A stretch of DNA of 64,000 nt from Lomentospora prolificans (Eukaryota; Ascomycota; Sordariomycetes; Microascales; Microascaceae), in contig JARFXM010000003.1 in the NCBI GenBank assembly GCA_029532625.1, forward strand, positions 2,914,001-2,978,000, read 5' to 3'. The translations under genes were made by a program, and so were the position numbers. Of this stretch, positions 21,591 to 31,729 are shown in pieces; the first letter of the stretch is position 1, and every line of letters starts with the position of its first letter. Below the pieces are notes generated by a model. The model searched no databases, was not told where the DNA came from, and saw only the letters and a program-made list of their open reading frames with translations.

Positions 21591-23486
21591 TTACTTCTTC
21601 TGTCTCTTGGAGCTCTTATCACTCGTGGTGCTGAGCACACTCGCACTACGCTTATGTCCGCTACTTCCTGGCCGCGTAAGCTTCTCCTTGTCTTGCTCGC
21701 CGCTCGCCGCACCAGCCTCTTCTTTGGGGACGTCAGGGGCCGCAGGCTCGGATGCCGGCGCTGCAGCGTCCTTCTTGTCATCTGACGAGCCAGCAACGCC
21801 GTCAGCATCGGGGGCTTCCTCAGTGGCCTCCTCATCAGCCTTCTCTGTCTGGGTGGCCTCGCCAGCCTTCTTGGAGGGCTCCTCTGCAGCGACGGGAGGG
21901 TCTTGGGTTGCCACCTTGCCATCCTCCTTAGACTTGTCGCCGTCGGCTTCCTCCGCAGGCTTATTTTCGGCTTCGCGAAGGGCCTTCTTCTGCATCTCAA
22001 CCTTGAGCTCCGAGTCAAGCTTGTCGCTCTGCTTCCTGACGTCAAGGAGGTTGATAATGGACGAAAGCAAGCGCTCGTATTGGCTTGTGACGTTGTACGT
22101 GGGCATAGTAAGCTTCGCGGGGAAGTCCAACTCCGTGAGTACGTTTGTGATACGCAGCTGCATCTGGCCCGACCTCTGGCTGAAGAGCCTGTTAATCCTC
22201 TCTGTTCTGAAGGTAGGCCCGGACGATAGCCTGTCGTGGTTGGACACGCCGTAGAGGACTTGCTCCTGCTGTGATAGCTTCTTCTTCTCCTGCGGCGCGG
22301 TGCCCTTCTTTGCCGGAGCCGCTGTAGGTGTTTGCGTAGGACCCACGCTGCCAGACTCCCTACGGTTGTGGCCTTGCGCAGATGACGCGGCAATGCTATC
22401 GCGACGGTTCTGCGCAGTCTCCGCCGCCGGAGTAGCCTGCGCGGCAGTGGAAGGACTAGTTCCCTCGGCAGGTGCGATGGACTTCCTCTTCTTTGACTTG
22501 TCGACGGCCAAGAGGTTCTGTAGAAGAGACTGCAGACCGGCACTAGACTTGAAGCTGCTGATATCTTGATCGGTATGGGGATAGTCGAGGCGCCTATATA
22601 GCTCACGGCGCTCTTCGTTGAATCGTTCGTTGCGGGCCATAATACGGCGCACTTCAACGAGAAGAGACTCTTCCTCCTTCGCCTCTTCTCTTGACCGTTC
22701 TAGGAAAGCGGCAGCGTATTTCTTCCGAGTCTCCTCGGAAACGGGGTCGAACTTGGACATGACGGCGTAGAGGTTCTTCTCCGCATCCGTCATGTATTGC
22801 TCCGGCTTTTGAAGCACCATCATTTTGGACGCGACCTCGTAGTACCGCGCCTTGAGATCCTCCAACGTCCGATCCTTGGGTGCAGGAATGATAGCCTTAC
22901 TCTCATCTCCGTCCACCCCTGTCTCGCCGTTCAGAGCCGATGGGACGAACTCGTATCGATCCCATATCACCGGCCACCGCAGGTCGTACTCTTTCGCCAG
23001 CGCTAGCAGGTAGTCCGTCTCGTCTTTCGTCCAGTCGGGGTTGTGCAGATTAAGTCGGTATTGATCGTCGCTGTATTGCGGAACGGTGACTTTGACGTTG
23101 TACTTTGCAAAGGCCGAGTCCTCACACTCCTGTTCGGGTTTCTTGTCTCCTCCGTTTGTCGTGCCGTTTTCCCCGGTAGCATTAGGTGCGCGAGCACTCT
23201 CGGTTTTCCTCCTCCAATGCCTTAAGACTAAGCTCGAATCATCGCGCGCCGAATTTCGAAACGGCTTTAGTTCCCATGCCGCCGCAGGCTTCTTGTTGAT
23301 GTGTCGTCTCTTCTTAAACGTTATTTCCGGGGCGATAACTATGGGGTTGTCACCTCCAAGACTTTGGACTTCTCGCGCAAGTCCCTTCAAGTTTGGTCGT
23401 GGCCCTGAGGATTTGATCTTTTTGGATGGCCGAGCAGCGCCATCTGTCGGTAAATTCAATACGTCTCGGACATCGGAGGACGACAT
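21591..23486 (-). CDS. SWC4: SWR1/NuA4 chromatin subunit SWC4 (DMAP1 family)
   Basis: Intronless gene for a 631-residue nuclear protein of the Swc4/DMAP1 family. In fungi this protein is shared by the SWR1 complex, which deposits histone H2A.Z, and the NuA4 histone acetyltransferase. The start MSSSDVRDVLNLP is typical. Residues about 140-185 form the SANT/Myb-like domain (DWTKDETDYLLALAKEYDLR, then WPVIWDRYEF), followed by the conserved helical stretch with LKARYYEVASKMM (211-223) and RRELYRRLDYPHTDQDI (293-309). The C-terminal part from about 500 is Ala/Glu/Lys-rich and ends in a basic stretch, KSSKRQKK. The ATG at 23486 is in frame with the family N-terminus. The gene is divergent from the p24 gene, sharing a 0.7 kb intergenic region. 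Confidence 0.95.
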   Translation of the reverse strand: MSSSDVRDVLNLPTDGAARPSKKIKSSGPRPNLKGLAREVQSLGGDNPIVIAPEITFKKRRHINKKPAAAWELKPFRNSARDDSSLVLRHWRRKTESARAPNATGENGTTNGGDKKPEQECEDSAFAKYNVKVTVPQYSDDQYRLNLHNPDWTKDETDYLLALAKEYDLRWPVIWDRYEFVPSALNGETGVDGDESKAIIPAPKDRTLEDLKARYYEVASKMMVLQKPEQYMTDAEKNLYAVMSKFDPVSEETRKKYAAAFLERSREEAKEEESLLVEVRRIMARNERFNEERRELYRRLDYPHTDQDISSFKSSAGLQSLLQNLLAVDKSKKRKSIAPAEGTSPSTAAQATPAAETAQNRRDSIAASSAQGHNRRESGSVGPTQTPTAAPAKKGTAPQEKKKLSQQEQVLYGVSNHDRLSSGPTFRTERINRLFSQRSGQMQLRITNVLTELDFPAKLTMPTYNVTSQYERLLSSIINLLDVRKQSDKLDSELKVEMQKKALREAENKPAEEADGDKSKEDGKVATQDPPVAAEEPSKKAGEATQTEKADEEATEEAPDADGVAGSSDDKKDAAAPASEPAAPDVPKEEAGAASGEQDKEKLTRPGSSGHKRSASVLSTTSDKSSKRQKK

Positions 23487-24195
23487 GATTTACGCCCTCC
23501 CTTTTAGGGGTAAGTATCGTGAAAAAAGAAATGTGTACTTGGCGCAAAACAGAATCGGCCCTCGAACAAAACAATGGCGGATAGTCGTGCGGCGCTCTAG
23601 GTAGATGGCATGATAGTCCGATCGAATTCGAATGGCGTCGGGTCGGGTGGAGATGGATCGTGATGGGGCGCGATGGCCGCGGCTCGAAATGTGGATAGAG
23701 ATGGACCTCGATGTACGATTTAACTGAAAGTTTTCAGATCTTCCATGACGATAAATTTGGAAGACGCGACCGTGCCTTTGCAAAGCTATTCATCCGAAAT
23801 TCTGCCGTGACATAAGGCACTAAGACACCGACACCTTGAGAATTTCGCCCGATAAGGGCTTATCTTCACGTGGTGTCCCCTATCCTTGGATGGCCCAAAT
23901 TTTCGAACGTGGCAGCTTCGCATCCAGACCGCGCCAGCAGCTAGCAAAGGAGGCCGAATAATAGCGTGAGAAAGCCTCGTTTACGATTCCCTCTCACCCC
24001 TTTCGAATATCCCTAACCACCCTCCCGAATTCCACACAACATCAAGGACGCACCGAGCGGATCTTGCCATCAAATCCGGGCCACTTCTGTCCTATCTTTT
24101 CTGATATCGACGGGTTTTATCTTCAATTGGCGCCTCCCTTTCCTTCAGCGCCTCGTCCCGAGCTACGACGCACTCTGCACACCTCACGAGACAAA
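23487..24195. promoter_or_regulatory. Shared divergent promoter region SWC4 / p24
   Basis: 709 bp between two divergently transcribed start codons. It contains a GATAAG palindrome beside a CACGTG box (23851-23872, listed separately), and pyrimidine-rich sequence just before the plus-strand start (about 23985-24190). I see no strong TATA box. Two-way promoter activity is inferred from the layout. Confidence 0.6.
23851..23872. promoter_or_regulatory. GATA palindrome next to a CACGTG E-box
   Basis: GATAAGGGCTTATC (23851-23864) is an exact inverted repeat of GATAAG with a 2-bp spacer; CACGTG follows at 23867-23872, two bases later. These match the binding words of fungal GATA factors and of bHLH proteins such as Cbf1. 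Function is inferred from the sequence words and position only. Confidence 0.45.
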
Positions 24196-25048
24196 ATGCG
24201 ATCCTTCTTCCCACTGTTGGCCCTGAGCGGCCTCGCCCAGGCTCTCTACTTTTATATCGACGGCGTGACCCCGAGGTGTTTCTTCGAGGAGCTGCCCAAG
24301 GATACCCTTGTGGTGGGCGACTATACGGCTGAGGAATGGGACGAGCAGAGGAGGGCGTGGGTTTCCCACGACGGTATCTCTATCTACATCTCCGTTGACG
24401 TACGTTCACCTCCTCGTCGCTTGGCCCTCCAACCCCACTTTTTCATGAAGAAACTTAGCCATCTCTGTTCTTTTCTGCGTCAAGGAACTGACATCGCCTT
24501 CTTCTTGTAGGAAATCTTCGACAACGACCACCGCGTCGTGTCCCAGCGTGGATCGCAATCTGGCCGCTTCATCTTCACTGCCGCCGATGCCGGCGACCAC
24601 AAGCTCTGCTTCACCCCCAGCTCCTCCTCCGGCCGCAGCGGCTGGCTCAGCGTTAACAACCCTAACGGCGGCATCCGTCTCAACCTCGACCTCGCCATCG
24701 GCGAGGCCAGCCAGCTCGAGAGCTCCGACAAAAACAAGATTGAGGATATTGCCAGCCGGATCAAGGACCTCAACGCGCGACTCAACGATGTCAAGAGAGA
24801 GCAGGTGTTCCAGCGTGTAAGTTCTAAGGCACACAGCGAAAAGAATATCGCCGCATTCTTGCGTGCAGAAAATAGCTGATACGAAGTCCCTCCTATAGGA
24901 ACGTGAAGCCGAATTCCGCGATCAGTCCGAAGCCACAAATGCCCGTGTTGTCCGCTGGATCATCATTCAACTCGTCATCCTCGGTGCTACTTGCACTTGG
25001 CAGCTTTCTCATTTGCGATCCTTCTTCATCAAGCAGAAGCTCACTTAA
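24196..25048 (+). CDS. p24-alpha family ER-Golgi cargo receptor (Erp/TMED type)
   Basis: A 219-residue type I membrane protein of the p24 family, which cycles between ER and Golgi in COPII and COPI vesicles and helps select cargo. Exons: 24196-24399, 24511-24816, 24899-25048; introns 111 and 82 nt; all junctions in phase 0. A signal peptide (about residues 1-16) precedes the mature start LYFYIDG, typical of the alpha subfamily. The GOLD domain has Cys28 and Cys101, placed to form the usual disulfide. A coiled-coil stretch follows (about 130-180), then a membrane span (about 187-206) and a short cytosolic tail with the FF pair (212-213) and KQKLT. Lys at -3 and -5 fits the KxKxx COPI signal. 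Yeast relatives are Erp1, Erp5 and Erp6; I cannot tell which is orthologous. Confidence 0.94.
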
Positions 25049-27083
25049 GCTAGCCTTCGGTTCTCTCAACTCTTGTTCAAATACTTACACACAACAGCTT
25101 CCGTCTTCCAAAGTTGCGCCTTATGACATGATCTATACCATTAGGGAGTTGTTGCCGGTGATGCTTCAGGGCCGTGGTGTTGTTTTCCTTTAAATCGCTT
25201 CCCTCTCCGGCCTTTTTCTCTCACAGCGTGCCGTGTATCTTCCTATTTCTTAATATACATGATGGCAAATATTAGATGTATCGATGTACGCTATACTGCA
25301 GACCTGGTGTATGGAGCGGCACGGAAAACGGCTAGGGAAAAGAAAGGGGGGTGGGGGGGAAACCTATGGAAAGGACAGGGAAAGGCGGTTACGGGAACCT
25401 ATATGGTCCTCGTATTGAGCGAGAGGTAGTTAGTTTTTCCTCTGGCGTTGCGCACTCGCCAACTCACGCTCAAGTGTTTCTTTTTACCGTTCGAGTTCAA
25501 ATGTTGATCATCTCTTGCATATCCTTTGCTCCTCAAGCTCCTCTTGTTTATGACTCCGCCTACGCGCAATTTGCGTCAGTCTTGTGAAGATATCGTTGTC
25601 TCGGAGCTCAACTTGGCGCAACTCTGTCGTCCTTTTTGACCGCCAAAGTAGTCCATGTCCATTATTCGCGACTGGCCACCGGGCGATAACAACAAGGGTT
25701 CTAAAATCGAAGGAATTCTCGAAATTCTTGACATTCCCTCACAAAGGAGGCAGGGACGCCGAGATTTCCTCGGGGCAACGGCACGAGCCGCCGAGGATGC
25801 AAACTTATCGAGCTATCACAGAAGCAACAGGTCATGGATAGTAAACAACGTGTCAATGATTTGAAAGTATCAGATTATTCTTGAGTTTCCGTATACTCTT
25901 GGTCTATCAACAACTTATACTACTACTACTATGACAAGGAACCCCATCCCTCTTCCCCACACTCCAACCACTGCCAGTCCGAGGAAAAAAGAAGAAAAAA
26001 AGAAAAAGAAGAAGAAAAAGGAGACCAGTGCCGGACGCGCCACCCCGTAGCCCTCGCCATGTTGGGTTTTACGGCGGTATGGCCTGTTTTCTCCTTTCCG
26101 GGAAGGAAGGGTGATCGTGTCAGCAATACCTATCCTCCCTACAGTATTAAGGGAGAACCTGTGGCCGGAGAAGTATGAAACAAATATATTTTGGAAACAA
26201 CAGGAATGTCCAGTTTCGTCACAAGGCGCCGGCCATATCAGTTGATGAAGCTTAACATCGCTGAAGATCCGAGATAACCATTAAAACACTGGACACGGTC
26301 GCCCGCACCACTCAACCGCTCTCGCCCTCGCGCAACTACCGGTGCTGCAGAGGTACAGACATCTTACTTGCAGCAAAAGCTAGAGTCCTAACAGGCGATT
26401 GGCAGACGACATACGTAACGTTCTTTAACAGGGATGGCGCTCCGAAAATTATATCAGTTGCACGTCGGTGCGCGCCCTACCCTACTCGTTGCCGAATATT
26501 GAGTTGGGTTGGGTTATGTTGGAGGGTGCTCGGCTGATGGAACGGAGCGGATGTGAAACGACGATGATCGCGCGGTGAGGGTCGATGTGTATTTTTGCGT
26601 ATATCGTCACTATGCCAGAATAAAGACGCCAAGGAAACAAGACTAGGAAAGGAGATGCAGGATCAAAACAAATGGGAAAGAATCGCAATATCGCAACAGT
26701 TGACTCATAAGAAGAGAAGGCCGTCCGACGCCAGAACAAGAGGATCGTCATGATCGTGATTGGATACAAAATGCATGAGGCAGAAGAACGCGGTCTAGTC
26801 GGTGTATCGAGAGAGTACCATCAGATGAATGCCGAGACTCTCAGGCCGCGACGCAAATTGCCGTGAGCCGTGAGCCGCGGACCAATGAGTTGCTCGGAGA
26901 CATTCCAATGAGCCTTAAAGCTTCCCGATGTCCGCGAAAGTTCTGTGTAGAGTCGATTCTAAAATCCCGTCCTCGTACTGGACTGAGGGGAAAGCAACCT
27001 TGTGCACAGAAGCGGAAAGGAAGTAAAAAATAAAAAGCATATACTAGGTCCAACCAGAGACACTCTCAGTATATATAGCAAAC
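25049..27083. other. Convergent intergenic region p24 / casein kinase
   Basis: Two kilobases between two genes that point at each other. It should contain both 3' UTRs; the CK1 3' UTR probably covers the segment just left of 27084. An A-rich patch (25985-26020) is present. Open frames such as 25351-25587 and 26482-26769 show no family features. Confidence 0.5.
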
Positions 27084-28676
27084 CTAGCCACAGCAGATGG
27101 TCTTGATGAACTTCTTGAAGCCTGTAGGCTCGGGGTTGGCAGCGCCGTTGACAGCCTGGCCATTATTGATTTGCGGCTGAGCCGTCATGTGGGTCGCCTG
27201 AGCTGGCCTTTGTGGAAGGTTCTGGGTGCTGTTCTGGAACTGAGCCTGGGTTGAGCCGTTGGGCGTGGGCATTCCGTGATGACCCCCCGCCCCGTTGCCC
27301 ATCGGCGTGGCCAGAGCGCCGGGGACGTTTGACCGATCTCTCGGCTTGTTCAGCTGCTTGATCGGTGAAGGAGGCGGGGGTTGCGCGGCGTTTAAACGGC
27401 CGACTGTAAGGTTCTGAGTTTGCTGGTGAGGAGTAGAGTTGGTCATGTGGCGGCTGCCGTGAAGTTCCATTTGGGAAGGGCCCGGGCGCGCGTTGGGGTT
27501 GTGCAGATACCCGGGGCCGTGCTTCCCCGAATCCCACCCTTTTCCCGACTCGGTAGGAATCTTGTCCCAGTCGTATTCGCCGTCCTCAACTTCGCCGACG
27601 GCGTGGAGGGCTTGGGTAAAGAGGTCTCGGAGATAGTCGTAGTCGGGGGTATCCTCGAATCCGAGGTTGCGGACATAGGTAAGATATTTGGCAAACTCCT
27701 CGGGGAAGCCTTCGCAGAGGTCCTTGATCACGGTCGTTTGCTTCTTCTCACCAATCTTCTCGTACTTTTGCTTGTTGGTAGCGGCCTTGAGGCCCTGCCA
27801 GGGAAGGCCTCCACGGAGGAAGTACATGAAGACATGGCCCAGGGCCTCAAGATCGTCACGACGAGACTGCTCTCGGCCAAGATGGGTATTGATACTCATG
27901 TACCTAGCTGTACCGGAAAGGGACTTGCGCTCGCGGTAGGGGATGTGCTGCTTGGTCTTGGGGTCACGGTACTGCTTGGCCATACCAAAGTCGACAACGT
28001 GAATAACGTTAGAGGCCTTGGACTTGGGGCGCCCAACTAGGAAGTTATCGGGCTTGATATCGCGATAGATGAGGTTCTTCTCGTGGATGGTTTGGACTCT
28101 TGACAACTGGGGAGAAAAAAGATCTGTTAGCCTTTGTGGTTTCTAAGCCATCAAATGACACCAAACGAGGGAGCTTACCATCTGCTTAGCGACCATGACA
28201 ACGGTCTTGATAGAGAATCGCCTGCCGCATCTGTCGAAAAGGTCTTCGAGCGAAGGACCCAAAAGATCAATCACCAGTATATTATGGAGACCTTCCTGGC
28301 CAAAGTAGTAGACATTGGGAATACCAGCTGAAGAGACTGTTAGTACACAGCTTACCAGACGGAGCCGAGGCGATATCACCCGGTGGCGCTGGAAAACTTA
28401 CGACAGCCCACAAGGATCTTGTATGTGCGATACTCGTCACGAAGCTGGGGTGCATCGCTCTTTCGGGGCTCCTGAACAAATAAGCCAATTAGCGTTGTTC
28501 CTGTTTGATTACAAGGCAAGGCACAGGAGTAGAGATGGGAAACTCACAAATTTGATCGCCACTTGCTGATTATTGAGCAGATTCGTGCCCTCGAAAATAA
28601 CACCAAACGAGCCCTCACCGATCTTCTTGCCTACTCGGTAGTGCACACCGACGACATTTGAGGATGACGACGCCAT
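27084..28676 (-). CDS. Casein kinase I with C-terminal Cys-Cys-Gly (Yck-like)
   Basis: A 456-residue Ser/Thr kinase of the CK1 family. Exons: 28676-28548, 28471-28402, 28327-28179 and 28106-27084, with introns of 76, 74 and 72 nt (GTGAGT, GTAAGT and GTAAGC donors; CAG acceptors). The kinase domain spans about residues 12-290: ATP-loop GEGSFGVIFEG, Lys42 in VAIKF, catalytic Asp132 in YRDIKPDN, Asp155 in DFG, and the CK1 hallmark SLSGTARYMSINTHLG. The tail (about 300-445) is rich in Pro, Gln, Asn and Gly. The protein ends FKKFIKTICCG: a basic stretch and two Cys near the end are what plasma-membrane CK1 proteins of the yeast Yck1/Yck2 type use for palmitoylation, so a membrane location is likely. 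The start MASSSSNVVG is the family N-terminus. Confidence 0.96.
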
Positions 28677-30370
28677 TCCGATTGATATGGATGAAGAAAA
28701 ATGAAAGCGAGTCGTATGAGGCGACTGTTCTGCCTCGAGAATTGCGTAGCTCGTCGGAATCTATGCTGTCCAAAACAAAATATTGCAGCGTTACTCGACG
28801 AGAGAAGGCTGGCTAGCTGGCTGGTTCAGCACATGAACAAACTAGGAAAATGCTCCTGTGTCTATCAACAAAAAAATACGGGTCAGTTGCATTGCGGAAC
28901 GCTTCAGACCATATTAAGTATCGATGGTTGTGAATTCCGACGAGGCTATTTCGGATTGCTAGGAGTACGGGGACAGATGAATGGGGTTGGGGAGTGCAGA
29001 GGATTTAAAGGGTCCCTTCAATGGGAGGGCGAGGAAGGGCGGTGGCGGCGAGGCACCCGTTTAGTAGCGTGTGTCTGCGGCGGCTCAACCAGTATTGGGG
29101 TTGGTCTTCAAGGAAAGAGTGGGTAACGCTCAATTTGTTCCCCCTTCCAAACCGTCAGGTCCCCAAATGTCGTTGGGGCACACAAGAACGGGGGCAGATA
29201 AATACACACGATTGAGTCCGACTTACGGTGTTGTGCATGTAGCCAAGAGGTGTGGTGGATTGTTTTCGCTTGTCGGATGGGGAGGGCGATTCGAAAAAGA
29301 GGGATAGTGTCGTGTGTTGGCCGAAAGGAAAAGGAGGGCACTTGGATGGGCAAATCCAGTGTCGGGCAGAATCCGCGGCGAAGGGTGGCGAGAGCCTGAA
29401 AAGAAAAAAAAAAACGGTGCTAGTGTGAGGTGTGCCACCTTTTGACTTTTGTCGGTCCAAAACACAACAGGCGGTGGGAGGTCGGGACGACGAGAGACGC
29501 CGGTTCGAGTTCGACGGGTCCGCACGACAAAATGGCTCGCGTTTCCGATGGTGGGCGGAATCGGTTCCTGAGCTAGATCAGCTGGCACCTGAGTTGACGA
29601 AACGGGTCGACAAAGTCGCAGCACAGCACGAGATGAAGATGATCTCGTGTTGGTGTTTGCAGTTGAAGGTTCGCAAGCTGGGAAAGGGGGAAAGAGGGAG
29701 GGAAAGGAAAGAGAGAGGAAAGAAGCGAAGGAAGCGAGGAGTTCAACAACAAAGGGCAGGAAGGCGGAAGGAAAAAGAGCATGTCAAGACCAGACGGTAG
29801 CTCAGTGCTTGTGTACCTGGCCAAAGTACCCGGGGCTACAGCGGGACTATGGTATTGCGGGCATGAATCGGGTGGCTGGATAGCTTTTGCGGGTACTCTC
29901 TTGTACAAGTAGTTTGGTTGGCCTGTGTGTTCTCTAATTATGTCCAGTGCTCTTTCGCTGGTCCGTGTGTGCCTGGACTGGATCCCACCGCAAAGTTACT
30001 TTTACTGGGTTGTCTCTGGACGAATACTCGGGTAGGCGGGTACTAGGGACGAGACCAGAGGGAAAAGGTGATCACAAAGGAGGTCAAGGGCAGTCAACCA
30101 GGGCGAGCAGACGCGGCATGAAGCAACGTTTGAAGAGACCTGTCGCTTCCGCCGCCACGCATCATTACCGCTGCACCGAAGATCGCCAGGCGTCTCACTC
30201 TTACTCGAAACTGAAATACCTCATACCAAAGGAAACTAATACTTGTAATCGTCAGAGTTGAAATAAGAAGGGGAAAGGAAGGGAAGAATCCCGGTCATGG
30301 AGGATGGAAAATGAGGTGCGTGGATCCGAGGCTTCTGGCAATGTTACGACGCCCTCACGAGTGAAGTACA

Positions 30371-30398
30371 GAAGTACTGCAGTACTCTGCAGTACTTC
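30371..30398. repeat. Perfect 12-bp inverted repeat with 4-nt loop
   Basis: GAAGTACTGCAG, TACT, CTGCAGTACTTC. The arms are exact reverse complements and contain the nested palindromes AGTACT and CTGCAG. It lies 1.7 kb upstream of the casein kinase start and 4.7 kb from the NUP133 stop. It could be a dimer-binding site, a cruciform or a repeat remnant. Confidence 0.85.
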
Positions 30399-31584
30399 GA
30401 CAGTGCCTCAAAATTAAGCCAATCTTGGCCTCTCCGCCTCTATCTCGACAAAGCAGTGATATTTATGTATTAAGAGGCGACAGAGTACCTCCCTTGATCC
30501 ACAAGTATGTGCTGACGTTCGAGCACCGCAATGTGCAGTGCATTGCTCTCTGCACAAGCCAGAATGCCAAACACCCGGGCTGATTGGCAAAACGCCGAAT
30601 GGCCCCATCACTTCCCATCTCGTGACGGCGGTTGGCCCGAGGCGAAAGGAAAGGGCACGGGAAGGCTGCGAGAGCGAGAGAGAGAGAGATTAATGATGAG
30701 GATATCCCCGTCGGATGCCCCCGATGCCGCGAGATGGAGTCGATAGACTTGCTCTCCCTCTGGCTGAGCCAGGCAGTTTCTAAATTCCGCAGCAGCATTG
30801 ATGGTCTCTGCTCGCTTCCTGGAGGCGTTGGCCACCAAGAACCATGCCGCCAGCCCGTCGATCCTCACCGCGGCTCCCATTTCCTCCATCGCCCACAGGA
30901 GACGAGGGATCTGTCAACACACCTTGACAGCTTCCGCACTCCTCGGGTATTGTAGCCTTTCAATGCATTTCGGAAGCACAGCACAGCGCTACTGGTAGGA
31001 CAATCATCTGCCGTCCATATTACCACATCCAATCCCACGGCCCCGAAAGGGAGGGCTTGAGTCTCAGGTGCTTGCTACCCGCGTGTGAGCCAAGCGCTGC
31101 AATATGCTGTGTGCGGAAACAGCACAGCATTGACATGGACATGTGCAGGAAGCGTGACCCCTAAAAGCCATGGTTGATGCCAATCAAATGTGGATGGGAT
31201 CCTTGTTTGTGCAGCCTCGGAACATGCCAGATCAATAGCCCGATGCTTACCACCGATTCGAAGGTCTCTTTGTTTCTCTTTTTCAGTTATTTTCTCCGCA
31301 CCAGGATCGGTGCATCAACGGTATCGGCATTAATCTATAGCATGGCTCTGTTGCGGCCTGCAACCGTTGATGTTCAATGTTCCAAAGCTAAATCACTCTC
31401 GACTGTCTCCTTTCTCTGGTGTCGCGGAACAGGTCATACTGCAAAGTGAAGGATCTGACATATTTGACGGTGATCCCAATGCTTTGCCAAACCAGACCCC
31501 ATCGGGCCAGCCCAGCGAAGCTAAACACCCTCTTCGCTCGAGCCCGTCCTGTTCCCCCGTGGTGTCTCTGGGGCCCCTCCAGAT

Positions 31585-31608
31585 TGCTCATTAAAAGATT
31601 AATGAGCA
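31585..31608. repeat. Perfect 10-bp inverted repeat
   Basis: TGCTCATTAA and TTAATGAGCA are separated by AAGA. It lies 77 bases before the 42-nt A run. No gene is adjacent. Confidence 0.8.
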
Positions 31609-31685
31609 GCAGGAACAGAGAATTCTCCGTAATTATGGCCCGTTAGCGAGTCGAGTGGCCATCTGCTAATAAAAATATATATATG

Positions 31686-31727
<42 letters not shown>
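31686..31727. repeat. 42-nt poly(A) tract
   Basis: The longest homopolymer in the window, preceded by a short ATATATAT stretch. No retroposon body or target-site duplication is obvious on either side. Confidence 0.95.

Positions 31728-31729
<2 letters not shown>

Noticed and set aside
21449..22657. A 402-codon minus-strand open frame overlapping SWC4
   Set aside because: It lies in another frame of the SWC4 coding sequence, starts without ATG, and is made of Arg/Ser/Pro runs typical of a shadow frame in GC-rich coding DNA.
29490..29520. GGTTCGAGTTC, similar to a tRNA B-box
   Set aside because: No A-box at the proper distance, no acceptor stem and no T-run terminator.
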